DNA from: Carboxylicivirga fragile
GTDB lineage: Bacteria > Bacteroidota > Bacteroidia > Bacteroidales > Marinilabiliaceae
Direction of reading: 5' to 3'
NCBI GenBank assembly: GCA_025499625.1
Contig: JAFMVD010000008.1
Location: forward strand, 1 to 64,000
Length of the DNA stretch: 64,000 bases
The notes under the pieces are model-generated. The model made no database searches, had not been told where the DNA came from, and worked only from the letters and a program-made list of their open reading frames with translations. Both the position numbers and the translations under genes were made by a program. Positions 1 through 7,585 of the stretch are shown in pieces; positions within the stretch are counted from its first letter, which is position 1; each line of letters opens with the position of its first letter.

Positions 1-16
1 ATTGTTTTTGTTGATA

Positions 17-59
17 CAAAGATTGCTCGTTTCAATCTCTGCTTTTATTCCAATCCGAC
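17..59 (-). promoter_or_regulatory. Shared promoter module, copy 1
   Basis: On the minus strand this stretch reads GTC-N3-TTGGAATAA (45-59), then a spacer, then AATCTTTG (17-24), which resembles the Bacteroidota -7 element TAnnTTTG. The leader that follows (1-20 on the plus strand) is identical over 20 bases to 351-370. The same box with the same 28-base offset recurs at 367-409 and 3373-3415. It would drive a minus-strand gene lying off the left edge of the window. Role inferred from the conservation of sequence and spacing. Confidence 0.6.
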
Positions 60-80
60 TTTGTAATAACCCTTAAAGAC

Positions 81-254
81 TTATGATGGAGAAACAACTG
101 GTGGCTGACCCACTGGGTTTTCAGGTCCCGGAGCTACTGGCACTTCAGGTTGTTCGGGGTTAACCGGTGTATAATTATCATCGCTACTACAAGATGTGAG
201 TCCAATTCCCATTAAAAATAAACCTACTGCTAATACTGTTTTTAACTTTTTCAT
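81..254 (-). CDS. Small proline-rich lipoprotein
   Basis: A 57-residue reading frame starting with MKKLKTVLAVGLF and a clear lipoprotein signal: hydrophobic segment 7-19 followed by LTSC, with Cys22 as the expected lipidated residue, then SSDD, which is typical of Bacteroidota surface or periplasmic lipoproteins. The mature part is short and rich in Pro, Glu and Val (PVNPEQPEVPVAPGPENP), so it is probably unstructured. Stop is TAA at 81-83. It has no recognised domain. Its upstream region carries the same promoter module as the sulfatase gene at 1648-3333, so co-regulation by the neighbouring AraC-type protein is plausible. It could also be the 5' end of a longer ancestral gene that was truncated. 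Confidence 0.65.
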   Translation of the reverse strand: MKKLKTVLAVGLFLMGIGLTSCSSDDNYTPVNPEQPEVPVAPGPENPVGQPPVVSPS

Positions 255-537
255 GACTTTTGTTTTTTACTGTTTGACTTTTGTTTTGGAACGGTTCTCT
301 ATAACCATTATGCAAGAAAGAATCGTTCCTTATTTTATTAGTTGATCTTTATTGTTTTTGTTGATACAAATATCACTGATTCAAATGCTTCAACTTATTC
401 CAAGAAGACACAACAATGCTCCATAAAGACCAAAACACCCCTTTTTCAATAAAAAAGTGTCAGATAATAAATAAGAAGTTTTATGAGAATGGATCTATTT
501 AGTAAATTGCAAGTGCATCATATCCAATAAACCGATC
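255..537. other. Intergenic region with long 5' leader
   Basis: About 280 bases without a gene between the small lipoprotein gene and the AraC-type gene. It contains promoter module copy 2 (367-409, minus), placing roughly 100 bases of untranslated leader ahead of the lipoprotein start. Within the leader an 11-base imperfect inverted repeat (288-298 and 319-329, one mismatch) could form a hairpin. A 12-base direct repeat tgacttttgttt occurs next to the start codon (254-265 and about 21 bases further). No clear promoter for the AraC gene was picked out. Confidence 0.4.
367..409 (-). promoter_or_regulatory. Shared promoter module, copy 2
   Basis: Minus-strand GTCTTCTTGGAATAA (395-409) followed 28 bases later by GATATTTG (367-374), then the leader TATCAACAAAAACAAT that is identical to copy 1. 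It lies upstream of the small lipoprotein gene. Offset between the TTGGAATAA box and the -7-like motif is the same as in the copies at 17-59 and 3373-3415. Confidence 0.6.
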
Positions 538-1527
538 ATGAACACATCACAAGAGAAGATACACATCGTTATACCTGAAGGAGTTGCAAAAAACTACATT
601 AAAGGCATTAAAGATGTTCTGGGAGGTACAGAAAAAGAAAATAGCCTGGAAGTTACAAGTGGACCTGTAAAATTATCACTTCGTTATTACTCCATTGAAG
701 GCGTTGAATTTACCTATGTTGAGTTCAACTCAAAAAAACCAATGATTATTACACGTACACCTGATAATGATCCGGAATTCATCCACCTAAATATTATGAA
801 AGAAGGCTCATTTACTCACACTTATAAAGAGTCAGATACTAAAATGGGTGATGAAGCGGGTGGTAATATCTTCTTGTACAATGGCCTGTTTCCAGTAGAA
901 GGAGAATTTGAGGCAAATACCAATGTAAAATGGATAGGCTTTAAGTTTGATCGCAAAAAGATGGGACCAATATACGATGGGCTCGACAGGGTACATTCCG
1001 AACTTTTTGATTCGGATGGAGGCATTGCCTATCGTATGGATCTTTCTCCAGAGAACGATAAATTAATTTCCGACATTTTTGCCTTTGACAAACTACCTTA
1101 CGCTAAGGTACCACTTATATCGGCGCGTGCACTTGAGATATTTACCAATGTGGCACTTCATTTTAAGAAAGAGGTTGATGAAGATGAATTATCGGGTTTG
1201 CACATTGATGACTATAAGCTAATTCATACCATTCGCTTAAAAATTCTTAATAACCTTGAAACCGCTTTTACCATAGAAGAGTTGTCAAGTGAATTTGGCG
1301 TGAGTCCAACAAAGCTTAAAAAAGATTTCAAACATCTTATTGGTTCCTCAATCTACCAATTTTACACGCAAGAACGTATGGAAGAGGCCTATCGACGACT
1401 TAAAACAGGCGACTACTCAGTATCGGAAGTGGGTTATGATTTGGGTTACTCCAGCTTATCGAAATTCAGTAGCATGTTTAAAAAGGTGAAAGGCATACTA
1501 CCAACCGAAGTTACCAGAGCCAAATAA
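538..1527 (+). CDS. AraC-family transcriptional regulator
   Basis: A 329-residue DNA-binding regulator. The C-terminal third carries the two helix-turn-helix units of the AraC/XylS family: about 246-266 (IEELSSEFGVSPTKLKKDF) and 295-314, with the family signature GYSSLSKFSSMFKK at 303-316 and the usual LPTE after it. The first 220 residues are a divergent sensor domain with no recognised ligand, in the PchR-like size range. It sits between a lipoprotein gene and an arylsulfatase gene that share a promoter box (GTC-N3-TTGGAATAA); the obvious inference is that it activates both, probably in response to a sulfated compound or its breakdown product. Start ATG at 538 has no strong ribosome binding site, which is normal in this phylum. 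Followed by a long hairpin. Confidence 0.88.
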   Translation: MNTSQEKIHIVIPEGVAKNYIKGIKDVLGGTEKENSLEVTSGPVKLSLRYYSIEGVEFTYVEFNSKKPMIITRTPDNDPEFIHLNIMKEGSFTHTYKESDTKMGDEAGGNIFLYNGLFPVEGEFEANTNVKWIGFKFDRKKMGPIYDGLDRVHSELFDSDGGIAYRMDLSPENDKLISDIFAFDKLPYAKVPLISARALEIFTNVALHFKKEVDEDELSGLHIDDYKLIHTIRLKILNNLETAFTIEELSSEFGVSPTKLKKDFKHLIGSSIYQFYTQERMEEAYRRLKTGDYSVSEVGYDLGYSSLSKFSSMFKKVKGILPTEVTRAK

Positions 1528-1535
1528 CAAATACG

Positions 1536-1590
1536 ACTAAAGGAGCTGCTCTTTCTAGGAAATTTCACTAGAAAGAGCAGCTCCTTTAGT
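1536..1590 (+). terminator. Long perfect hairpin after AraC gene
   Basis: A 23-base perfect inverted repeat (1536-1558 and 1568-1590, ACTAAAGGAGCTGCTCTTTC...) with a 9-base loop, starting 9 bases after the stop codon. The stem is far longer than a normal intrinsic terminator and no U-rich tract follows on the plus strand, so it may instead act as an mRNA-stabilising 3' structure or a barrier between convergent genes. Confidence 0.55.
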
Positions 1591-1595
1591 TATTC

Positions 1596-1627
1596 AAAAA
1601 AAAGGCTGCCTCCGAAGAAGCAGCCTT
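1596..1627 (-). terminator. Rho-independent terminator of sulfatase gene
   Basis: On the minus strand an 11-base stem (AAGGCTGCTTC / GAGGCAGCCTT, one G-U pair) closed by a TTCG tetraloop is followed by a run of eight T. It lies just downstream of the sulfatase stop codon at 1648. Confidence 0.85.
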
Positions 1628-1647
1628 GATGCTATTATTAGTTCCGA

Positions 1648-3333
1648 TCATTCGTCTACAAAAGGTAACTCATGATCCATCACCTCTTTTAAATCGAATG
1701 GTAAATCATCCATATTAAATGGTGCATGATACAGTTTTTCTGTTTCTGGTCGAACATTTTCGATACCTTGCAAAGGAATACCTGGCGTTGCATCCGGACG
1801 ATTAGGGTATTTTTCAATCCACAATAAGTGACGCTCTTTCTGACGCTTGAACATACTCTTGGTATGAAATTGCTGAATCATCTCTGGATTATCTTCGCGA
1901 GGATCGGTATACAGATCATAAAATTCAGCACCTGATAAACCTGGCTCAGCATTTTTCCAATCTCTCTTAAAACGCCCTTTAATACCTGCAGATAAATTAT
2001 CACCTTGATAAACCATTACATAATCTCTTCTGCTATAACCATCTCCATTGATTAATAAAGAAGTTTGGTCTACTCCATCAACAATTCTATCTCTTGGAAT
2101 ATAATCCGTTGCTCCAGCTAAGCGTGCAAAAGTGGTATACAAATCCGTTATGTGAATGATATCGCCAACAATCTGTCCTTCTTCAATGGTACCTGGCCAT
2201 GTTGCAATACATGGTACTCTTATTCCACCCTCAGTAAAGTCACCTTTTCCACCGGTATACAATGTTTCAACCATTCCACGAGGTCCATGGTGAGTAAAAG
2301 GACCATTATCAGCCATTACAATTACCAATGTGTTTTCTGAGATTCCTAACTCTTCCAGTTCCTCAAGCAATTCACCCACAAAAGCATCAACTTTAACCAA
2401 ACCTTCTTGCAAAACATTTTTATTTGCAGTAATCTTCTCCGAACTTCTAGCATCTGGCACAAAAGAAGTTACAGTAGGCCAATAGGCAGCATAAAATGGC
2501 TTATTTGCTTTAGCATTTCTTCTCACAAATTCCATTGTACGCTTTTCACACTCCTTATCAATATCCCAGAAGTTAGGCACGGCAGGAGGAGCTCCCCATT
2601 CATAAGTTTTACCACCTTTGGTTCCTTCCAGAGTCCAAACATAACCAATTGGTTTCCATGATTGATCGATATCATAAATATCTTCTCCGTATAATTCAGG
2701 ATATAAACCTGTTACAACATTATTGGCTTCAGCTTCACGAACCCACATACTTGGCACCTGGTTGTAAGGCGTAAAAAAAGCTTCATCAAAACCTTGATTG
2801 TGTGCGTAACTTGACTCAGTATCACCTAAGTGCCATTTACCGTAAAAAGCAGTTGAATACCCGGCTTCTGACAATACCTCGGCTATGGTTACTTCTTCAG
2901 CATCCATTCCTGAATTCTCTATTGGAAAGCTTACTGTGTGCATCCCTGTTCTTACGGCATATCTGCCAGTCATGGCATCAGCCCTTGTTGGTGTACAACT
3001 TGGCTCGGTATACATTCTCATCATGTTCATACCATCTTCGGCCATTTGATTCATATTTGGTGTTTCAAATCCACGTAATTTCTGAATCTCAGGTATACCT
3101 ACTTCACCAACACCTGTGTCATCCCACATTATATGTATAATGTTTGGTTTGGTTCCATGCTTTTTCTCAAGTTTTTTGAGCTTAGCATCAATATCTTCAT
3201 CTTCTGTTGCCCAATTATCTCCATGTTGCTTTTTTAACACATAATGTTCAGCATCGTGAATAATGTCCTGAGCGAATAAGCTTGTTGAAAATAAACAAGC
3301 AATAACGACTAATACTACATTTAACTTTTTCAT
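1648..3333 (-). CDS. Exported arylsulfatase (type I sulfatase)
   Basis: A 561-residue formylglycine-dependent sulfatase that hydrolyses sulfate esters, predicted periplasmic. Residues 1-22 are a signal peptide ending ...SLFAQ. The metal-binding Asp pair is at 71-72 (MWDD), the CxPxR modification motif is CTPTR at 113-117 (Cys113 becomes formylglycine), and YGKWHLGD (164-171) supplies the conserved Lys and His. Unusual is an extra charged stretch at 30-60 ahead of the sulfatase fold. The substrate cannot be read from the sequence. The gene stands alone, convergent with the AraC-type regulator gene and with its own terminator; its promoter module matches those upstream of the small lipoprotein gene. 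No anaerobic sulfatase-maturing enzyme gene is visible in the window. Confidence 0.92.
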   Translation of the reverse strand: MKKLNVVLVVIACLFSTSLFAQDIIHDAEHYVLKKQHGDNWATEDEDIDAKLKKLEKKHGTKPNIIHIMWDDTGVGEVGIPEIQKLRGFETPNMNQMAEDGMNMMRMYTEPSCTPTRADAMTGRYAVRTGMHTVSFPIENSGMDAEEVTIAEVLSEAGYSTAFYGKWHLGDTESSYAHNQGFDEAFFTPYNQVPSMWVREAEANNVVTGLYPELYGEDIYDIDQSWKPIGYVWTLEGTKGGKTYEWGAPPAVPNFWDIDKECEKRTMEFVRRNAKANKPFYAAYWPTVTSFVPDARSSEKITANKNVLQEGLVKVDAFVGELLEELEELGISENTLVIVMADNGPFTHHGPRGMVETLYTGGKGDFTEGGIRVPCIATWPGTIEEGQIVGDIIHITDLYTTFARLAGATDYIPRDRIVDGVDQTSLLINGDGYSRRDYVMVYQGDNLSAGIKGRFKRDWKNAEPGLSGAEFYDLYTDPREDNPEMIQQFHTKSMFKRQKERHLLWIEKYPNRPDATPGIPLQGIENVRPETEKLYHAPFNMDDLPFDLKEVMDHELPFVDE

Positions 3334-3372
3334 GACTTTTTATTTTTGTTTTGTTTGTTAATTATTACACTA

Positions 3373-3415
3373 CAAAGATGTAGTATATCGAAGCCCCCTT
3401 TTATTCCAAAAAGAC
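3373..3415 (-). promoter_or_regulatory. Shared promoter module, copy 3 (sulfatase)
   Basis: Minus-strand GTCTTTTTGGAATAA (3401-3415), 28-base offset, then CATCTTTG (3373-3380). It lies about 40 bases upstream of the sulfatase start codon. The matching box and spacing at 17-59 and 367-409 suggest a common activator. Confidence 0.62.
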
Positions 3416-3535
3416 TTAGCATTAGCCCAAAAAGAAAAATCCTATTTCCCATATAAAATCAATATTTATTTACGTATATTGTATTTCTCAGTTACTGAAT
3501 ATCAGGAAGTATTAACCTTTATCACCACACAAACG

Positions 3536-6500
3536 ATGAAACATCAACTTAAAAGATGCGCCCTAATGATCATCATCATTATAGGCGTTCATTCTGTGCA
3601 CGCGCAACATTCACTGTTAAACGACACCACATTTTCGGGTTTAAAACTACGTAATATTGGCCCGGCGTTTATGTCAGGTAGAATTGCAGATATTGCCATT
3701 CATCCCTTACATGAAAACACTTGGTACGTAGCCGTTGGATCAGGAGGAGTCTGGAAAACCAATAATGCAGGTACCACCTGGAAACCTATCTTCGATAAGC
3801 AAAAGGTATACTCCATTGGCTGTATCACCATCGACCCTAATAATCCACATACCATTTGGGTGGGATCAGGTGAGAATGTTGGCGGCCGACATGTTAGTTA
3901 TGGCGACGGTATTTACCGTAGTAACGATGATGGACAAACATGGGAAAATATGGGATTAAAAGAATCTCAGCATATTTCTAAAATCATTGTAAATCCCGAA
4001 AACTCAGATATTATTTGGGCAGCTGTTCAAGGCCCACTCTGGAACAAGGGCGGTGAGCGCGGTTTGTACAAATCAAGCAATGGCGGACAAACATGGTATA
4101 AAACCCTGGGAGACGATGAATGGATTGGTGTCACTGATCTGCTAATAGATCCGCGAAATCCTAAACAACTGTATGCAGCCACCTGGCAACGGCATCGAAA
4201 TGTAGCAGCTTACATGGGTGGTGGTTCGGGTACGGCCATATATAGCTCCAAGGATGGAGGTGAAAGCTGGCAAAAGCTTAAAAAAGGTTTACCAAATAGT
4301 AACATGGGTAAAATCGGTTTAGCTATCTCCCCACAAAATCCGGATGTAATTTATGCCGCCATTGAACTCGATCGCCGACAGGGAGGTGTGTATCGCTCAA
4401 CTAACAAAGGTCAATCGTGGAGCAAGATGTCCAATGCAGTATCAGGAGCAACTGGCCCTCACTATTATCAAGAGTTATACGCGAGCCCACATCAATTTGA
4501 TAAACTATATTTAATGGATGTGCGCATTCAGGAATCAAATGATGGCGGCCGTACGTTTTCACGGATGAAGGAGCAATACAAGCATTCTGACAACCATGCC
4601 ATAGCTTTTAAAAAGGATGATCCCAATTACTTGCTCATAGGAACCGATGGAGGTTTATACGAGACCTTTGATGGAACAAAAAATTGGCGCTTTATTTCTA
4701 ACTTGCCAGTAACACAATTCTACAAATTGGCTGTTGACGATGCTGAACCCTTCTACAATATTTATGGAGGTACGCAAGATAATAATACGCAAGGCGGCCC
4801 GAGTAGAACCGACAATGCTAATGGCATCGCCAATCGCGATTGGTACGTTACTTTATTTGCCGATGGTCATCAGCCGGCTACTGAGCCAGGCAACCCAAAT
4901 ATATTATACAGCGAATGGCAAGAAGGTAATCTGGTACGCATTGATAAAACAACTGGTGAAATAGTACACATTCAACCGCAACCGGGTAAAGGTGAGCCGA
5001 ACGAACGCTACAACTGGGATGCACCAATTCTAGTTAGCCCTCATGAACCAACACGGCTTTATTTTGCTTCTCAACGTGTTTGGCGTTCCGATAACCGTGG
5101 TGATAGCTGGACACCAATCTCAGAGGATTTAACCTTGAACCAAGATCGAATCACCTTACCAATTATGGGTGAAACGCAGAGTTGGGATAATGGATGGGAT
5201 TTTTATGCCATGTCGAATTATAACACCATCACATCATTGGCTGAATCACCTATTCAGGAAGGATTAATTTATGCAGGAACCGATGATGGTCGGATACAAG
5301 TAACATCAAATGGAGGCGAATCATGGATTGAAACCGAACTTAGCTCAATCTCAGGTATTCCAGCCACAGCTTTCGTTAACGATATAAAAGCAGATTTATT
5401 CGAGCCAAATACTGTTTATGCTGTATTGGATAATCATAAGTATGGCGATTTAAATCCCTACCTCATCAAAAGTACGGATAAAGGAAAATCGTGGAAATCA
5501 ATCAAAGGAAATCTTCCTGAAAACACATTGGTGTGGAGACTCGTTCAAGATCATGAAAAACAAGACTTATTATTTGCAGGAACAGAATTTGGTATTTACT
5601 TCACAGTTGATGGAGGTGAGAAGTGGATTAAACTGATGGGCAATGTTCCAACTATCTCTTTCCGCGATTTGGCCATCCAGCGTCGAGAAAATGATTTAGT
5701 TGGTGCGTCATTTGGCCGTAGCTTTTTTGTGTTCGACGATTACTCCGTACTTCGACATGTTAGTGAAGAACAACTAAATAAAGAGGCAAGTTTGTTTCCA
5801 ACGCGTAAGGCTTTGCGTTACATTCCACGTCCAGGCGTTTCAATGGGCGGACGAGGTTCACAAGGTGCTGAATACTACCTTGCTCCTAACCCCGAATTTG
5901 GAGCCATATTCACTTATTACCTTAAAGAAGGTTATTTGAGTATAAAAGGCCAACGACAAAAGGTGGAGCGAGAACTGAAAAAAGACCTGAAACCAATATC
6001 TTTTCCGGGCTGGGAAAGTATTGAAAAAGAATTAAATCAAGACTCCATTCGTGTTTGGCTGACAGTTAAAGATTCTAATGGTGATATTATACGTAAAATT
6101 AAAGGTTCGACTAAAAAGGGCTTTCATCGAGTGGCATGGGATTTAAGGTATCCAGAAAAAAATGCAGTGAAATTGAATTCAAAATCCAGTGGAAGATCAG
6201 GTGCACTTGCCCCTCCTGGAGTATATACCGCTAGTTTATCCAAAGAAGAAGATGGTAATATCGTAAGTTTAAGTGAGGCAATTAACTTTGAAGTCGTTAA
6301 CATGAAAGATGGCTATTTACCAGCACAGGATGACCAAACCATCGCCAACTTTAACAAACACTTTGGTGAACTTCAAAATAAGCTAAGTGCCGTTAATTTA
6401 TCTCTTAACAAAAGTTTGTCGCAATTATCGGCAATGCATAAGTCATTAGCTCAGTCTTCTTTAGAAGCCGGACAAGCCGAAGGTGAAATACAAGAATTAA

Positions 6501-6790
6501 GAGAAAAACTATATGTACTTAAGGCAAAAATTGAAGGCGATAAGGCTAAAAATGAGGTTGGTGAAAAGTCAATGCCATCGATTAATCAGAGATATGGTAA
6601 TGCCTCAATGGCACTTAGGAATACTTATGGCCCAACAGCCACTCAATTACAAAGCCTGGAAATTGCGACGGAAGAATTGGAAAAGGTAAAGTCTACATTA
6701 CTCGAATTACAAAAAAATCAAATGTCTGAGCTTTATAAACTGTTAGTTGATAGTGGAGCTCCTTTGATAGAAGGCATGCAACTTCCATAA
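3536..6790 (+). CDS. Sortilin/VPS10-like BNR-repeat beta-propeller protein
   Basis: A 1084-residue exported protein, start placed at the ATG at 3536 because it gives a clean signal peptide (MKHQLKRCALMIIIIIGVHS, cleavage after HAQ); the frame is open for 19 more codons upstream. Residues about 30-720 contain nine to ten Asp-box/BNR repeats of the S-x-D-x-G-x-x-W type (for example SNDDGQTW, SSNGGQTW, SSKDGGESW, STDKGKSW), as in the VPS10 domain of sortilins and in glycosyl-hydrolase-like propellers of Bacteroidota. The last 350 residues include a beta-rich FlgD/Fn3-like part and a helical tail (about 960-1060) with heptad character. Proteins of this kind are often annotated as glycosyl hydrolases, but no catalytic residues are recognised, so the role is open. 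It is transcribed divergently from the sulfatase gene. Confidence 0.8.
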   Translation: MKHQLKRCALMIIIIIGVHSVHAQHSLLNDTTFSGLKLRNIGPAFMSGRIADIAIHPLHENTWYVAVGSGGVWKTNNAGTTWKPIFDKQKVYSIGCITIDPNNPHTIWVGSGENVGGRHVSYGDGIYRSNDDGQTWENMGLKESQHISKIIVNPENSDIIWAAVQGPLWNKGGERGLYKSSNGGQTWYKTLGDDEWIGVTDLLIDPRNPKQLYAATWQRHRNVAAYMGGGSGTAIYSSKDGGESWQKLKKGLPNSNMGKIGLAISPQNPDVIYAAIELDRRQGGVYRSTNKGQSWSKMSNAVSGATGPHYYQELYASPHQFDKLYLMDVRIQESNDGGRTFSRMKEQYKHSDNHAIAFKKDDPNYLLIGTDGGLYETFDGTKNWRFISNLPVTQFYKLAVDDAEPFYNIYGGTQDNNTQGGPSRTDNANGIANRDWYVTLFADGHQPATEPGNPNILYSEWQEGNLVRIDKTTGEIVHIQPQPGKGEPNERYNWDAPILVSPHEPTRLYFASQRVWRSDNRGDSWTPISEDLTLNQDRITLPIMGETQSWDNGWDFYAMSNYNTITSLAESPIQEGLIYAGTDDGRIQVTSNGGESWIETELSSISGIPATAFVNDIKADLFEPNTVYAVLDNHKYGDLNPYLIKSTDKGKSWKSIKGNLPENTLVWRLVQDHEKQDLLFAGTEFGIYFTVDGGEKWIKLMGNVPTISFRDLAIQRRENDLVGASFGRSFFVFDDYSVLRHVSEEQLNKEASLFPTRKALRYIPRPGVSMGGRGSQGAEYYLAPNPEFGAIFTYYLKEGYLSIKGQRQKVERELKKDLKPISFPGWESIEKELNQDSIRVWLTVKDSNGDIIRKIKGSTKKGFHRVAWDLRYPEKNAVKLNSKSSGRSGALAPPGVYTASLSKEEDGNIVSLSEAINFEVVNMKDGYLPAQDDQTIANFNKHFGELQNKLSAVNLSLNKSLSQLSAMHKSLAQSSLEAGQAEGEIQELREKLYVLKAKIEGDKAKNEVGEKSMPSINQRYGNASMALRNTYGPTATQLQSLEIATEELEKVKSTLLELQKNQMSELYKLLVDSGAPLIEGMQLP

Positions 6791-6815
6791 AAAAAAGAAA
6801 GAAAGTAACTTTCAA

Positions 6816-6994
6816 AATGAGGCTGTCCAAAAACTAAGCTCGCTCATCGAGATGCCCCTTGAGCATGTCGAAAGGAAGTCGAGATGAAATTTGATTAGTA
6901 CTGATTATCAACTAATAATTACTTCGACATACTTCGGCAAGCTCAGCAAGCACTCAGTGAACATATGCTTTCACAGTTTTTGGACACCCTCATT
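6816..6994. repeat. MITE-like element with 20-bp terminal inverted repeats
   Basis: A 179-base non-coding element bounded by 20-base inverted repeats matching at 19 positions (aatgaggctgtccaaaaact at 6816-6835; its complement at 6975-6994). The inside holds cttcgg.aagctcag-type sequence common in Bacteroidota intergenic repeats. The right end (TTTTTGGACACCCTC) is the same as that of the element at 24638-24848. It is too short to encode a transposase, so it would move in trans if it moves at all. It ends 48 bases before the acetyltransferase start. Confidence 0.65.
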
Positions 6995-7042
6995 TTTTTT
7001 GTATTTTTCCGAAAACAGACTAGACACTTAACCCAAATCAAA

Positions 7043-7582
7043 ATGGACTATCCCATTATTAAAACAGAGCGTTTAACTTTACGCCAGATAACATTCGATG
7101 ATTCAGCTGCTGTTTTCGCTTATCGCTCAGATACAGTCAGTAATCGATACCAAGGATGGATTCCTAAAACCAAGGACGATACCGAGGACTGGATTGACAA
7201 AATAGCTTCAAGCTTTAATCAGGCAGATTCGTGGGCACAATTCGCCATTATCCTAAATTCATCCGGAGAACTTATAGGTGACATTGGACTCCACTTTTTG
7301 GATGAACATCAAGTAGAATTAGGCTGTACATTGGCTAAAACAAATCAAGGCCAAGGTTATGCTACCGAGGCCTTGTCTTCTTGTATAAAATATCTTTTTA
7401 AAAGCTTATATAAACATCGTATAATTACTTCCATTGATCCTCGAAACACGGCATCAATAAACTTAGTTAAGCGTCTTGGCTTTCGACAGGAAGCGCACTT
7501 CAAGCAAAGCATATTACAAAATGACCAATGGTTGGATGATCTTGTGTTTGCCTTGCTTAAAAGCGAATACAATAGTTATTAA
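7043..7582 (+). CDS. GNAT N-acetyltransferase (RimJ/RimL type)
   Basis: A 179-residue acetyl-CoA-dependent N-acetyltransferase. The frame is open further upstream, but ATG 7043 is chosen because MDYPIIKTERLTLRQIT is the standard beginning of this family and because the upstream part lies inside the MITE-like repeat. Acetyl-CoA binding motif A is NQGQGYATEA (101-110) and motif B is around DPRNTASINLVKRLGF (132-147). Members acetylate ribosomal protein N-termini, amino sugars or small amines; the substrate here is unknown. It is convergent with the next gene, only three bases from its stop. Confidence 0.85.
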   Translation: MDYPIIKTERLTLRQITFDDSAAVFAYRSDTVSNRYQGWIPKTKDDTEDWIDKIASSFNQADSWAQFAIILNSSGELIGDIGLHFLDEHQVELGCTLAKTNQGQGYATEALSSCIKYLFKSLYKHRIITSIDPRNTASINLVKRLGFRQEAHFKQSILQNDQWLDDLVFALLKSEYNSY

Positions 7583-7585
7583 GAA

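Noticed and set aside
2802..3140. 112-residue plus-strand frame inside the sulfatase gene
   Set aside because: Antisense to a well-supported sulfatase; no family pattern or start signal.
3536..6790. Eukaryote-derived sortilin gene
   Set aside because: VPS10-like BNR propellers are common in Bacteroidota; no evidence of eukaryotic transfer.
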